Shown piece by piece: positions 33,517-45,498 of a stretch of 64,000 nucleotides of DNA. The stretch spans positions 8,742,001 to 8,806,000 of the forward strand of contig JAJTUQ010000001.1 in assembly GCA_021399445.1 (NCBI GenBank). The letters run 5' to 3'. Position 1 is the first letter of the stretch. The number at the start of each line of letters is the position of its first letter. The translations under genes were made by a program, and so were the position numbers. The notes beneath the pieces are model-generated. The model made no database searches. It was not told the origin of the DNA and saw nothing but the letters and a program-made list of their open reading frames with translations. This stretch comes from Xylogone sp. PMI_703 (taxonomy: Eukaryota > Ascomycota > Leotiomycetes).

Positions 33517-34896
33517 TTAGAGACATTGGTAGTAGTATGGTGGTGAGACAGCAGAACAAGTAGAACCAGACTAGATAAAGTTTGTCAGCCATCAAAACTG
33601 TAAAAGAGGAATGAACGCAATATTTAGGTAAGTACTTACAGCGCAAACGGTGCATCCGGTGTATGGCTGCCCGCCACACTGTCCATATTTAGGAACAGAG
33701 CAGCTTCCACCAGGGGCACTCGTGGTGGTCGGTCTAGCTGTTGTAGTAGATCGAGTTGTTGTACCAAGTGTAGTAGTAGTAGTCTGTCCCCTGGTGGTGG
33801 TTGTTGAGCCACCAGTTGGTCCGCTTCCGCCACCTCCTCCAGTGTAGGTAGGCCCGGGAGCTGTTCCTGTTTCGACACCTGCACAGCCGGCACCTGCTGA
33901 TTTTGTGCTTCCTCCAGAGTACACGGCTGGGCCTGGGTCGACGTATGTGGAGAGAGGTTGGTAGATGTTAATGAGGATTCCTGGGTCAGTAGCCTTGTAA
34001 GCTCCAGGGAAGTTGACAAGCGCTGGGCTTGCAGAGCCACCTCCGGTAATGGTAAGTTGGACTATTACATTGATCAATATGGTCAGTATATTACCTCAGG
34101 ATAGCATCATGGATTGATATCGAGAGAGGATTGATTGATTTAGAGGACATACAGCAACTCATGTAGAGCTGGGCTCCACCTGGACTGCTAGCAACATGCA
34201 AGGCAATAACCTCTGCACGAAGAAGATAGTCACCGGCTGGGATATCGGATGGAATTTTGACGTTCATTCTTCCGCAGCAGTTGTTCAAATCTTTCGTTCC
34301 CCAGTTGTCACCTTGCCCATTGCTTGAGCCCGCCAACTATCAATATCAGTAAAACAGCTCCGTTTCAATTGTTAATATTATACGAACATGAGACCATGTA
34401 TCAGAAAAGATTTTGAACCAGCCATCGGAGCCGTCTGCTGTTGATGAATCATCAACCTTGCTCAGGTATACGTGTACTGGTCCAAAGTGGTCTCCTCCAA
34501 TGGCTTCATTGGCACAGCTTCGATCGCCAGGTTGCTGGTGCATCTCGACAGTGACTTTTCAAGTGAAGTTAGCACATGCAAGAGTGACAGCCTATTACAG
34601 TACCAATCACTTACCAGTTGATCCTGCGGAAACAACACACTTATTAGGAACGCCTCGTGCGCCATTGACGTTGCATCGGATATCATTGCTTGTCACATCA
34701 GTAACGGGGTTGTTGGACGGAGGCAGTCGAGCACAATATGCCTGGTGAAAAGAAGTTAGTTTTTAGAAGTAAGGTGCGATAAACTTCTACATATCTCGTC
34801 CACTCCATTAACCCATAGATCTTGGAATGTAGCGTGGCTAGCTGCCTGTTGAGCAGCTAATGCCGCAACAAGTGATACAAGAGCGACGGATCTCAT
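33517..34896 (-). CDS. AA9 lytic polysaccharide monooxygenase with CBM1, first splice donor damaged
   Basis: A secreted copper enzyme that oxidatively cleaves cellulose. Six inferred exons: 34795-34896, 34615-34741, 34388-34554, 34153-34336, 33640-34061 and 33517-33570. They give 351 residues: a signal peptide of about 20 residues, then the obligatory His1 ([13 protein letters not shown]). The second copper His lies in [12 protein letters not shown], then [12 protein letters not shown], the fold segment [17 protein letters not shown], a Thr/Ser/Gly linker, and a C-terminal CBM1 ([13 protein letters not shown] ... PPYYYQCL). Five of the six exon-exon joins are clean. The first donor reads GAG|ATATGT instead of GT. 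Using the next GT shifts the frame to an early stop. The gene therefore looks complete in coding sequence but probably mis-spliced, unless a rare AT donor works. Confidence 0.8.
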
Positions 34897-37143
34897 CGTT
34901 TCCAAAATATGCCTGAAATGCAGACTACCAAGATAAGAAAAATCATGGGGAAGGAAAAGGTCAAATATATATACACGAAATCATGTCTGCCATGTTCTTT
35001 TACCGGAGATCGACATGCAAATAAGGTTTCTACCTCTCTTGGGAGCCATAATTCTATACGACGGCCCTGCGGTCCTAAAATCTCGTGTAGGATTCTCCAC
35101 AAGGCACTCCGGCATTTTTAACGCCAAGGTGTGGAGTAGCAGGACTCTCGAGCTCCTCAAGTCATGTGTGCCGTCGTGTTTATTGCTTAATCAATGAGTT
35201 ATTAAAATGTAACACCGGAGTCTAAACTTTGACATGAACTGGCGAATCAAAATTTTGTTCTGGTGTTCGTGGTAATAGGCGTTGTATTTTGCCGGAAATG
35301 GGCGGGTGAAAGGGGTGAATTCCCCAGGCCAAGGAATTCGCTAAGGTCGTCTCACGGTAAGCATGGAGGATCCAACAGGGCTTCTACGCATGGAGATTCG
35401 GAATTGTAGGGTATTACTGCCGAAAAGTCTCTTTGGTGACAAATAATGACGTCGTCACTATAACTCCTAAGCTGGTGTCTTATGGCAGACGGGTTAAAGT
35501 CGATCTCGTCGTTTATATTTCTAGACTTAGTAAAGTGTCTGTAAGTCAATCAGATCCTCAGACGCCATTTGAAAGCCCCTGCTGATCGCATGCTTAAATC
35601 GATGATATAAATAACTCGTATCATAGATAGATAAGATTGAATAGTAGAGCTTCATAGGCATGAGCCTCCAAGTGAACTGGAGATATGACATTTTCAAATG
35701 GTGAAATGCTGATGAAATTATATCGCTGGAAATGGCTTTTGCAACTTTTTAGAAGTATCGGCGAAACTTAAAGGTTCTGAAAACTAGTATTTATAAATAA
35801 TGAGATTATTTTAACTCACTGCTATTAAGGCGTACGGCTGGCTGCATACTGTAGCGATTGTAGTCCACTTACTGTACTGTACCGGTACTGTACGTACTCT
35901 GGTACGAGTGCCTTTTGTGGGCCGTAGAATATAGCCAAAAGTCCAACAACCAATCGGAAACGAGGTTTTGTAGAATAGGAGGAAAGAAGATCCGTTGTAG
36001 CCATTGTATTACTACACAGTACTAAACCGTGGTGCGTGGGATTATGCACATGGCCAGCCATACTTATGGCTATAGGATCCCCATTATGTTGCTTGTACGC
36101 TATAGTAGGTTAACTAGTCTTGCTATATAAAGCGTGAAGAACTTGGTAATGCATCTCTGTGAAGATAGATATTTTAGTTGTGGTTCCTCCGCAGACTCAA
36201 GCTTTGGTTTGCGAATCCGATCCACGATGCTACAAATGAGCTGGGTCATTGCATCTGTCTTATCGTTCTAGAGACGGGTTTATGACTACTAGATGCATAC
36301 ATGATTATGAGCCTCGAAACTACAGGTGTATCAACATGCTGTTATGCGCGTGTGGTTTGATAACACAAAATGTGAAGCAATACTGACCAAGAAAACTAGA
36401 TCCGTTCTATGGGTTGCTCTTCAACATATCTATGGCAATAGTATTTGATATATTATGTTGAGAGGGCGCTTAATATCGTTTGAGTTATCTACTGCTCCAG
36501 CAGCAGCCACCTTTCTGAGCCCTCAATCTTATCGCCGCCCTGCGATGATGACTCAGAGTATGCTGTCTTTAGATCGACGACATCCTAGTTGTAATTTTAT
36601 GCGCATTCTTACTGGACTTTAGCTATATACTGATAGCTGTTATAATCTAACACTAAAGGAGGGGTCCAAACAGGACTCTTCGGATGTTCATAGCAAACGT
36701 TCAATCAGCGGGGCATTTCCGTATTTGCTTGGCATTCCGACTTCTCTGCCATTGCGAGTCGCAATAATGGATCGGAATGTCTTTTCTTCTCCTTTTCCGG
36801 CTCTCCTTACTACATATGCTTAACCACGGGTAAGTTATTGCAGATTATGATTCCTAGGTGGTGGATCTTTTCAAGTGGCCGGCACCTCGAACGATTATTA
36901 CACAGCCGCCAATCAGATTTCTGTGTGATTCTGAACCTTCCCGTCTTGATGTAGTCTAGGACCAGACTAAAATAGTTATACTATTGGAGGGGCAACTTAC
37001 TCCAGGGCAAGTATTAATCAGATACTCAGAACTCTCATTTCTGCGACCTGGTGACTCGACCTCGTTACTCTTCATTACCCTTTCCAATCCTAACTAAAAG
37101 TATTCGTCACAAACCTTATTCTTATTACCTAGTCTTTCTTTTC
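34897..37143. other. Intergenic (2.2 kb), no gene seen
   Basis: No supported coding sequence. Small palindromic GTACCGGTAC elements occur near 35875-35890. A CT-rich leader with pyrimidine runs precedes the amidohydrolase at 37060-37140. Confidence 0.5.
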
Positions 37144-38217
37144 ATGGCTCCCAATCAAGCTAAAGTTGCTATTCAGCATGTTACCGTCTTTGATGGCCAA
37201 CAAATTAAAGAGGACCAGACAGTTGCCTTTGAAAGCGGCTTGATTGTATCTGATGCCACAGGCGCCGAGACCGTCATCGACGCAAAAGGAAGTTTTCTTA
37301 TACCCGGCTTAATTGATGCACACGCCCACGTCCATGATGCTGAAGACCTCGCTCTCATGGCCCATTACGGAGTAACAACGTGTCTAGACATGGGCACGGC
37401 GAACATTGCACTTTTGCAAAGCCTCAGCGGTGGTGTCGGGACGTGTGACGTACGCAGCTCCGGAATCCCAGCAATGCCACCGGCAAGCCGTATAACGAGC
37501 AGGCCAGGATTTCCTCAGAAATGGCTGGTATCGGTCCCTGAAGATGCACCGCGGTTTATCGCGGATCGTATTTCGGAGAGAGCAGACTATATCAAAGTCA
37601 TGATAGAACCAGAGGGGCCAGATCAGCCAATTGTCAAAGCCTTGGTAACAGAAGCGCGTGTGCAAGGACGCAAGATCATTGCCCATGCAACAACTTGTGA
37701 TGCGATTGAGAAGGCCATCGATGCTAACGTCGACGTTATCACTCATGTTCCATTAGAACAGTCACTAAGTGATGAGGCGATCTCAAAAATGAAAGCAGCC
37801 GGGTCGGTGGCTGTGCCGACCTTAATCAAGATGTTAGCTACATCAACAAAAGATCCAGCGGCATTCGACTTCTCCTATTCAAAGTCTGCGGTCCAGAGTA
37901 TGAAAGATGCAGGTGTACTTATACTAGCAGGCTCTGATGCCAACAAGAACTCAACTGGTGCTGGCAAGGTCTCGTATGGTGACAGCATGTGGAAAGAGCT
38001 GGAACTGCTGGTGGAAGCGGGTTTGTCGCCCGTCGAGGCTCTCCAGTCTGCCACATCCCTTTCAGCCTCATTCTTTGGTCTCGGTGATCGTGGAATGGTT
38101 GCTGTTGGGAAGAAGGCGGATCTGATTTTGCTATCAGGAAATCCGCTGGAAAAATTTAGCAACAATTTGATTCAGCGAGTATGGTGTGGTGGAGTGCAGG
38201 TTGAAGCTAGTGCGTAA
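37144..38217 (+). CDS. Amidohydrolase (imidazolonepropionase-like)
   Basis: A metal-dependent hydrolase of the cyclic amidohydrolase superfamily, cytosolic. I start it at MAPNQAKVAI (37144) because the leading beta-sandwich strand of the family begins there; the frame upstream lacks conservation. Visible metal-site features are LIDAHAHVHD (residues 57-65), the ADYIKVMIEP lysine, the histidine of IIAHATTCDA, the histidine of DVITHVP, and AGSDANKN with the catalytic Asp. The C-terminal strand set GKKADLILLSGNPL closes the beta-sandwich. It is 357 residues, the normal length, without introns. The substrate cannot be told; relatives act on imidazolonepropionate, prolidase-type dipeptides or mycotoxins. 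No cluster partner is obvious. Confidence 0.88.
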   Translation: MAPNQAKVAIQHVTVFDGQQIKEDQTVAFESGLIVSDATGAETVIDAKGSFLIPGLIDAHAHVHDAEDLALMAHYGVTTCLDMGTANIALLQSLSGGVGTCDVRSSGIPAMPPASRITSRPGFPQKWLVSVPEDAPRFIADRISERADYIKVMIEPEGPDQPIVKALVTEARVQGRKIIAHATTCDAIEKAIDANVDVITHVPLEQSLSDEAISKMKAAGSVAVPTLIKMLATSTKDPAAFDFSYSKSAVQSMKDAGVLILAGSDANKNSTGAGKVSYGDSMWKELELLVEAGLSPVEALQSATSLSASFFGLGDRGMVAVGKKADLILLSGNPLEKFSNNLIQRVWCGGVQVEASA

Positions 38218-39159
38218 TTTTAAAGAGACTGGCTGGTGATTGAGATGAAAAGTCTCAGTCAATGTTGCCTCTAAATGGATCAATATGTATATATTTCATT
38301 CGTTGGATTTGAGCGAAAGAGCCAAGGAATTGACAGAACCAAGGGATTAGCAAGTTTCTTTGAATGTCTAAAATCAGGGTGAACTTACTAGATATCTGAA
38401 TAATGAATGGTGACCTATCCGAGTATTTTCTCATCCCTTCATATGGTGCGAAGCGGCCCCTCTGTATCTGTAGAAGTCATATACTCTATAGCAAGCAGAA
38501 GTCTTTACGAAAGCACCATCGAGATCAGGGAATATTTGAGAAAAGTGAACAATGCGTTCTTTCTGAAGGTAGTCATTTCCGAAAACGGCCTTGAGACTAG
38601 TACCATGGCGGACAACAGTCTGCGGTGACATATTCCCAAACCTGACTGAGTGCCTTGCTTCTATTTAAGCTATAACTGTATGAGCGCATAAAATATAGTT
38701 AGAACCTACACGGAGGTACAGCGGTTAAGTGTTTTTACGGCACTAAGAAGTGATAGCTCCTCTTGGGATTATTCCGGTCGACTTCCCTTACCATACCGTC
38801 CTTGGGCGCTCTGATAGTGTGTACTTGTTGAGATGGTGTTCGTCGATCTGTATAACTCTCCAGAGTATAGCGCCATGCAATCACGGTCTTTAGAACCAGT
38901 CATAACTGTAGACACTATAACCAATTTAGTAGCTTAGCATTTGTTCCATAATGTATTTTACCTTCCAGTACTCTATCTTGTTGAGATCTGAAAGAAATTA
39001 GATTGTATATTGCCTATAGTATAATGATTCGCATAGTAGTTACTATCCGTAAAGTTTGACCTTCACAAAATATATGATAAGCAGCTTGAACCTAGGCAAC
39101 TGAATTGATCTTTATACGCCTATACTCACTACCGGGATACTTGGTTCCAAAATACTGTA
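38218..39159. other. Intergenic, no gene seen
   Basis: Three overlapping small frames near 38403-38631 occupy both strands without family features. Nothing supported. Confidence 0.5.
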
Positions 39160-40480
39160 CTAAACGGCCTTCCCTCTTGCCCCTTCCCTGAGAAAATTGG
39201 ATAGTCCGTCATTTACAGGATACATATACGCAGCTTCAGGATCAAACTCCAGGCCAATTCTAGCCTCCGGGGGAATTCTAAGCTCTGGGTCGGCCAAACT
39301 TTCTAAGGTGCCGATTCTTTCTCTCCATGATTGAAATGCGGCTTTAAACTCATCGCCTCGAAAATCGTTTGGCCATCCATGCTCTGAGTACAAGTTCTGG
39401 AGACTGTAGTATTCGTTTGCCTCATCTTTCATTGCTCGTACTATCCACATATCCTGTGGTCGTGCACTGGTAAATAGTTCGGGATTTGTTCGTTGATAAG
39501 TAAAGTATTCTTCCGGTGGAGTCAGAATCTTTGGCTGACAGTCTTCCCACAAAGGGACCCAAGTCAGAGACATGAAGCGATCATTCCATTCTGAAAACAC
39601 TTCTGCCACTGGCCTTTTAGGTAGTTCAAAATATGGCGATTTGGTTTTATCTTTGCCTCCCCATTCGATAATAGTTCCTGTTAGCTATCAGTATAGTTCC
39701 GATTGATATAGTTATGATAAATAGTTACAGACTGTCCTGAGTATTATATATATAATGGGTGCCATAATATGCTCCTTCTGTAAGGCGGAAATCCCACGGT
39801 GCAATGTCATTATATCCAGTCTCGAGTGGATCACGTGCAGACTCAACATCATTCCAAGATGGGTTCAAATATGACATTGAAAATGTGTTGTGTGGTGCAA
39901 GTTCAAAAGAATCTGTCAAGCCCATATAACGTTTTGAGTTGATGTACGGAAGATGATGCATCAGCTCAATTACTTCGCTTGTGAAACCGGCCATTTTGAG
40001 GGTTTGCAAAGCAAGAGGAGGGTTGATATGAGGAGGAAACTGGATATCTGACGGCTGCAGATATTTCATTGACAATAATGTGTTGTATATTTTTTTCATC
40101 CCTTCTATTAGATCATGGTGATCGGTTGCCATTTTGCTGGAGTAAGCTTTAATTGAAACTCTCTCAGAGCACTCCTGTAAATCTCGTTGAAGCCAGTCTT
40201 GCTTAACTTTTCGGTGTCTCTCCCACATTTCATTTCGTGGTGGATCCCTGAGGCCGTCGTAGTGAGAGCGTTTAGTTCTATCCCAGGGTACTGTAACCTC
40301 GTCGTATGGGTCACAAAGATCGCCCCATCTAGCGCAGCTTTCACCTGTAGATTGCTTGAATATAAATACAACAATGTGCAGCTTCTAGTTCTCACATCTT
40401 GGATTCTTCCTATCACATTCTCTGCCTCTTTCAACACATAGTTTACAGGATTTTGAACGAAATTGGTCACTGAGGCTCAT
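39160..40480 (-). CDS. Zn2Cys6-type protein of unknown function
   Basis: Three exons (40396-40480, 39733-40344, 39160-39677) give 404 residues with consistent phases. The first splice joins CKLCVERGREC...RNPRC-type sequence to ESCARWGDLC, making a C-x2-C-x6-C-x6-C-x2-C-x6-C pattern like a binuclear zinc cluster at residues 12-36. The usual basic region is weak, so DNA binding is uncertain. The rest matches a fungal hypothetical family that I recognise only by its style: PHINPPLALQTLKMAGF, LMHHLPYI, PWDFRLTEGAYYGTHYIYNT, and a tail DFRGDEFKAAFQSW. No membrane segment or signal peptide. It lies immediately before the RiPP precursor on the same strand, but I cannot say whether it belongs to that cluster. 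Confidence 0.7.
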
Positions 40481-41329
40481 AATAATGACTAGCGCAGCCT
40501 TTTTCCCACGATGCACCATTGATAAGAGTGCAAGTTGAACGTTCTCTCTTGATTCAGGAGACAAAGAAAACGAGATGTTGCGATATCAACGAAGTGCGCT
40601 AAACCTAAATAGTAGCACACCTACTAATAGATAAAAGCTCAGTATCTGACGAATAAGAATCTGAGCACCTGCTTCTACAGATAAATCGAAATGAGCGAAT
40701 GTACCCTATGAGCTGTATATACTATTTGAAACAAAGTGCCGTGGATAAGACAGAACTATAGTTTTCCTATAAATGCAGAGGTTTTTAAGGCACGGTCCGC
40801 TCCTATTTACTATTAGTATCTTTGTCCCTTGTATTCGTCAGTAGCGTCCCTACAAGAGAAGGCCTTTATAGACCGAGTCCGGCATATTGAAAGGAGACGT
40901 CTTATATTATGCCAAAGAGATGATTTAGCAGATTTCATCAAACGCTTGCAAAGCTCTTAGAGAGTATAAAAATGAGTTATGTCTTAGTTTCAATCCCAAA
41001 TCACGTTTTGAAAAATCGATTGGCTCTGTTACTTCTGGGATAAGATAGGTGAAACAAGAACAGAAGGTGCATGTCAGACATAGTTGTCATGTGTTCAATC
41101 TAGACCGCTATCACAACTCCTCTGTAGATGATTACGTGAATTAGAATGACACCATGACCAACATCGGTGCGTTATCTTCTATGATAGAGCACTGCACATG
41201 ACTATGAAATACGTCAAAATCATATTGCACTTAATTGCCAAAGACCTTTACACTTAGCTACCAACATTCTGCGATCTTCAAAAACAGGGATTTGCCAATG
41301 GCATGGATAGCAGCCGGTTACTCTACTGC
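40481..41329. other. Intergenic, no gene seen
   Basis: Promoter side of the unknown gene and 3' flank of the RiPP precursor. No coding feature. Confidence 0.5.
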
Positions 41330-41575
41330 CTACCAGTCTGCATTTCTGTACTGAGGCTCAGCCTCCGCTTCACGCTTCCAATCTGCATTCCTGTACTGGG
41401 GATCAGCCTCCGGCTCACGCTTCCAATCCGCATTCCTGTATTGAGGCTCTGGTTCACGCTTCCAGTCTGCATTTCGGTATTGAGGTTCCGGCTCACGCTT
41501 CCAGTCTGCATTCCTATATTGAGGCTCAGCCTCTGCCTCACGCTTCCAATCGGCATTTCTGTACTGAGGCTCGGC
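41330..41575 (-). repeat. Six-fold tandem repeat encoding the peptide core
   Basis: Repeat units of 39-45 bp inside the precursor exon. Length differences are multiples of 6 bp, that is, whole dipeptide codon pairs. Synonymous third-base differences (for example GCC/GCA/GCG for Ala and GAT/GAC for Asp) with an unchanged core indicate purifying selection at the peptide level. Confidence 0.85.
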
Positions 41576-41742
41576 CTCACGCTCCGCGATACTCTGAACC
41601 TCAAAATCAGACTATGGAGAAGCTAAAAGTGAAGAAAGGGAGTAAGGACTATGCGAACCAAGGCGACTTTCTCTGTTGGTGCTGCTAAAATAGCATTACC
41701 AAGCAAGGCTGCTGCTATAACGCTGTATACGGGAAACTTCAT
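41330..41742 (-). CDS. Kex2-processed RiPP precursor with six QYRNADW cores
   Basis: Exon 1 (41659-41742) encodes a signal peptide (MKFPVYSVIAAALLGNAILA). Exon 2 (41330-41611) gives 93 further residues, 121 in total. I chose the 47-nt intron because it joins both frames in phase, but its donor GTTCGC is weak; donors at two neighbouring GTs are also in phase. After a short leader come six near-identical units ending in QYRNADW, each but the last followed by Lys-Arg. Between Lys-Arg and the core lie only Glu-Ala, Glu-Pro or Asp-Pro dipeptides, the substrates of Ste13-type dipeptidyl peptidase. This is the layout of UstA-type RiPP precursors and of alpha-factor pheromones. UstYa-type oxidases nearby favour the RiPP reading. 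The core has a Tyr for cross-linking. I know no characterised product with this core. Confidence 0.82.
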
Positions 41743-44290
41743 GATTGGCGGTGATGATGTAGACCTGAATAATAGTGCTAATTCGCTAGTTGGACGGAAG
41801 ATCTCGATCCTATGGTGAATTACTTGAAGGTAGGGGGATAAGAAGCGTTTATATACAGTCTTCTTCAATTCATTCGGAATTCACCAATACCCGTATTCAT
41901 TGTGTTCCCTCTTAGAAAGCCTATCTTGCATGCTTATTTTGCTAAAAATTCTAGTGTAACTTCAAGCTCTTACCTCTTGGCTACGTAGTACTTGACGACC
42001 ACCCATGCGCAGTGTAAAGAGAAGGCTGGCCTAAGCATCTCATTTACCTTGGCCAATTTCGAGGAAACTGGAGACGAGATGAACGGTACATAGTTTAAGC
42101 AAAGGAAATGGCGTCTACCCAATAGCAAAAGTACCGCACTATTTTATCTTTTAGAAAGAAACTACTGCTTTGCTATCATTCTGACTCTATAGAGAGCTAG
42201 GATTAACTTATGCCGATCTTTTTAAAGACCGTATTACAACGACGCTCCTATTACGGGCCTTATGGATGCTGTATAAAATATACAGGTCAGAGCGACTCAT
42301 ATGGCCACAGATTTGCGTGGTATCATTTCCGATTTCCACTCGCCAAGAGGGGTTTTTTCTGCAGGACTCTAGAGGTGTGCATGATGTGGATGCGTGGGTT
42401 TACGGAGATAATAGTATCCTGTCGGACCGACAAACTACCAAGATTGTCTCCTACCCGTTCAATCAACATTTCTATCATAAATACTTTGGGTTTTATCCTG
42501 TTTTAAAACAATCGTTTCCACTTGCCTCGTGAATAATGATTTTATAGACTATCTCATACCTCTCTTCTCCAAGATATGCACTCGCCAGTGAGCAACAGGA
42601 TCCTCTGCCGGACATAATTTTAGCCGCAGAATCCGTAGATGCACCACGTCAGCATTAGTAGTGCTGAAGATACTCCGTAGATGACTGCATAAGCTTAACT
42701 ACTAGTATGGAGCATATTTGGGATCACAATTATGCACCTCCGAGCAATCAGATCACTGGAAACCAGTTGTTTCGAGCAAGGGTAAGTGATGATGTGTGGC
42801 ATAAGGTAGTAAGCAAGTTCTGATTTGCAGTAACAATAGGTGGATGTGACTGCTCTTTCATAAATGGTGTTGTCCAAGGTCTTGGAGGTTTGAGTTAAAT
42901 ACACTTTTACATTGCCCAATCGTTACACCTTTGTTAAATTACGGTAAAGGCTGTAAGCTGGAGAAAGCATTGGGCAGATTCCAGATCTTCTTCTGAGGCT
43001 GTCAGGGTAGGCGTAGCTGTTCGTAGTTTGTTTCTGCAATAGGCAGGCATACTAAAGTAGGGGTATTTAGTGACCAATGGCACGATGCCGAGTCAAATCG
43101 GCAAAAACTAATTATCAGTACTTCGTAAAAGTTACGATTGCTACACTAGCGGTACTAGAAGAAATATCAGGAGAGATTTACTTCGGGCTACACATATACG
43201 CCTAAGTCCGCTCAGCCGGCTCATGCATAATATGACGGCGAGAACACATTTAACGTACGTGAGCGCTGGTCAGCCTCAACAAGAGAGAACCAGTGCCCCC
43301 ACCCACCCTCAACTCCTCCGTAAGCACACTTGCAGGTGTTAGGTCGTACAGCAGTTGGAAAAGCCACCCTCTATACACCCCAATAATACCTCCACTGCTA
43401 CAAATATTGGCAGCATCCTCAATTTGCTGCAATAAAAACGATAATTTGTCCTGATACCACAACTACAGAAGAACCGGCTGCATGTACACGAATATGGTAT
43501 GGTATTTGGTGCCCTAGAACCGGGATTTGCAAAGTACATAGCACCTTCCGATAAGAGTAATAATCACTGCGGCCGAAACTCCACATAGGAGGTACACGCA
43601 GTCATCCGGGGATACTTTCCTTTTGCAGGTCTTGACAGCTTCGGTTAAACGGTGTGGAGCCGTTGTTATGCACCGAATTTCTACGGCCTTGGCAGTTCCT
43701 GTATCATGTCGAACTCTCCCGGAGGGCGCCATGTGGGTTCCCATGTAGGTGGGTGAGATTTTACGGTTCGGGGTTTGAAGTTACGGTAGCTAAACTACCG
43801 CTGAGGAGGCCGCTTAGTAGAGAACACACGTTCGGTGTAATGAGCAATATTTTAGCGTTTTATGATTAACGGTTGTGGAGCACACATAGTCGCATCCGAT
43901 AGTGGATGCTCCATATCTACAATAGGCAATATTTAGTACATGCGAGGTATGAAAGAATTTGTTGCAGTAATGGTAGCGTAGATACAGGATACTACACGGC
44001 AAACGTGCTTTAGGCCCAGCACACCTCTAAGCAGTAGTGTTTCTCATAGTTATCCTTATCTGAGACTAGATTGTATGTTAAAGGAAGAGATTACATGATA
44101 TCCTGGAATAATGACATAAACTGATCAAAAAATAACTCTACTTTGTGTCATCCCATGATACTGTATCCCGGATTGTGTATCCTTTTTACGATCTAAGACA
44201 ACCTTCATTAGCAAACTTATGAAGTATTGTCACGCTCTATACACCCTGTAACTTCCTCAATTCTCTCAGTTTTGGCTGTGGGTGATAGAA
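41743..44290. other. 2.5 kb between precursor and first oxidase, no gene seen
   Basis: Open frames at 42210-42532, 42695-42919 and 43250-43870 occupy both strands without recognisable motifs. I do not support a gene, though a small unrecognised cluster gene cannot be excluded. Confidence 0.4.
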
Positions 44291-45498
44291 ATGGACTTGA
44301 AATGGCCCAACCTTCAAACTCCTTCCCACGGAAGTGATAAACTTTACAATGCTGAAGAAGCACAGCCTTTCATATCTGGGGAAGATTCCACTACTTCAAA
44401 TACTAGAGGGGAATATAGCATTATATTACGAGTCTTCGGGTTATTATTTCTTATACCGCTTCTATTTCTCAGCGGTCTCACTATCGTGAACTTTACTCGC
44501 ACCTTCAAATTTGGAACGTATGAAACCGGCTTCGTTACAGATTTTGGTATACTTCCAATAATTGGCGCACGTTCATTCAATGTAGGCATGTAAAATTGCT
44601 AACCACGTTGATTTGTGAAGGTCCTGCAAGAGCTCTGCTTCAGTCTGAGCAGCGACGATTCACGGGAAGTATTGTCTTCAATGCGGATGGCAAGCCATAC
44701 ATGATGGTAAACGATCCTAATGAAAGACAATATGTCGGCAGGCCTAGTCCGGAAATCGATAGTGCGTGGCATACAATTCTTGATGGTATGAGCCTATCAT
44801 TCTGTCCATCTTTGAGCTTCTTCGCTCTCTTACATGGCCTAACGGGCTGCTAGGTTACCATATCATCGTATCTGATGGGGAACAAAAGCGCATGTATGAA
44901 TCGGGTGGTATATATCGAAGCAAAGAAGGGTATCAAGTTGGGTATGTTATGAGATAATTACGAGCTATATTTCGACTTTTAAACTTGTTATTAGGTTTGC
45001 CATGTTCCATGCCCTACACTGTGTGGTGAGTTACTCTCCGGGGGCCCGTTAACAACCACTGAAAATTGACGTCTCCTAATAGAATGTGATTCGCATGTAT
45101 CTGGACCAAGACTACTACACCGACGTTTTTGCTAAGTGGGCTAAGCTTGACTTGAGACTGCATATTGGTGAGTGCTAAACATACTAGACTGTAGCTTTCC
45201 ATGGATGGGCTCAATTTCTGGTGTTTAACAGATCTCTCCGAGTAGTTTGCACAGATGCTATCTCCATACTGTACTAACGTATTCGCCAGATCACTGCCTT
45301 GACTATATCCGCCAGAGCATCCAGTGCCATGGTGATCTCACTCCCGTCCCAATGCGATGGTGGGAAGCAGCAAACAGAGTCTATTCTGATACAGCATCAT
45401 TGCATACTTGTCGACCGTTTCAAGACATTAGGGACTGGATAACTGAGAGACATAATGGAAGTTTAGCAGTTACGAAACTGACGGATAACGAGTTCTAA
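44291..45498 (+). CDS. UstYa-family (DUF3328) oxidase 1
   Basis: UstYa proteins are copper-type membrane oxidases that cross-link RiPP cores. Six exons (44291-44546, 44621-44785, 44854-44941, 44995-45025, 45083-45167, 45290-45498) add up to 277 residues with all phases consistent. A cytosolic N-terminus is followed by one membrane segment at about residues 44-65, then RFTGSIVFNADGKPY, YVGRPSPEIDSAW, and the two hallmark motifs: HALHC (175-179) followed by NVIRMYL, and DHCLDYIRQSIQCHGDLTP from residue 209. The family start MDLKWPNLQ at 44291 was chosen over an upstream GTG. The last intron is long (122 nt) and has a CTAAC branch. No damage. It is the closest oxidase to the precursor. Confidence 0.88.

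Noticed and set aside
35860..35900. Palindromic GTAC-rich patch
   Set aside because: Short and of low complexity. No gene start nearby makes it a credible regulatory site.
41330..41611. Repeats as a CRISPR array
   Set aside because: The repeats are coding, of varying length in dipeptide steps, with no unique spacers, in a eukaryotic genome.
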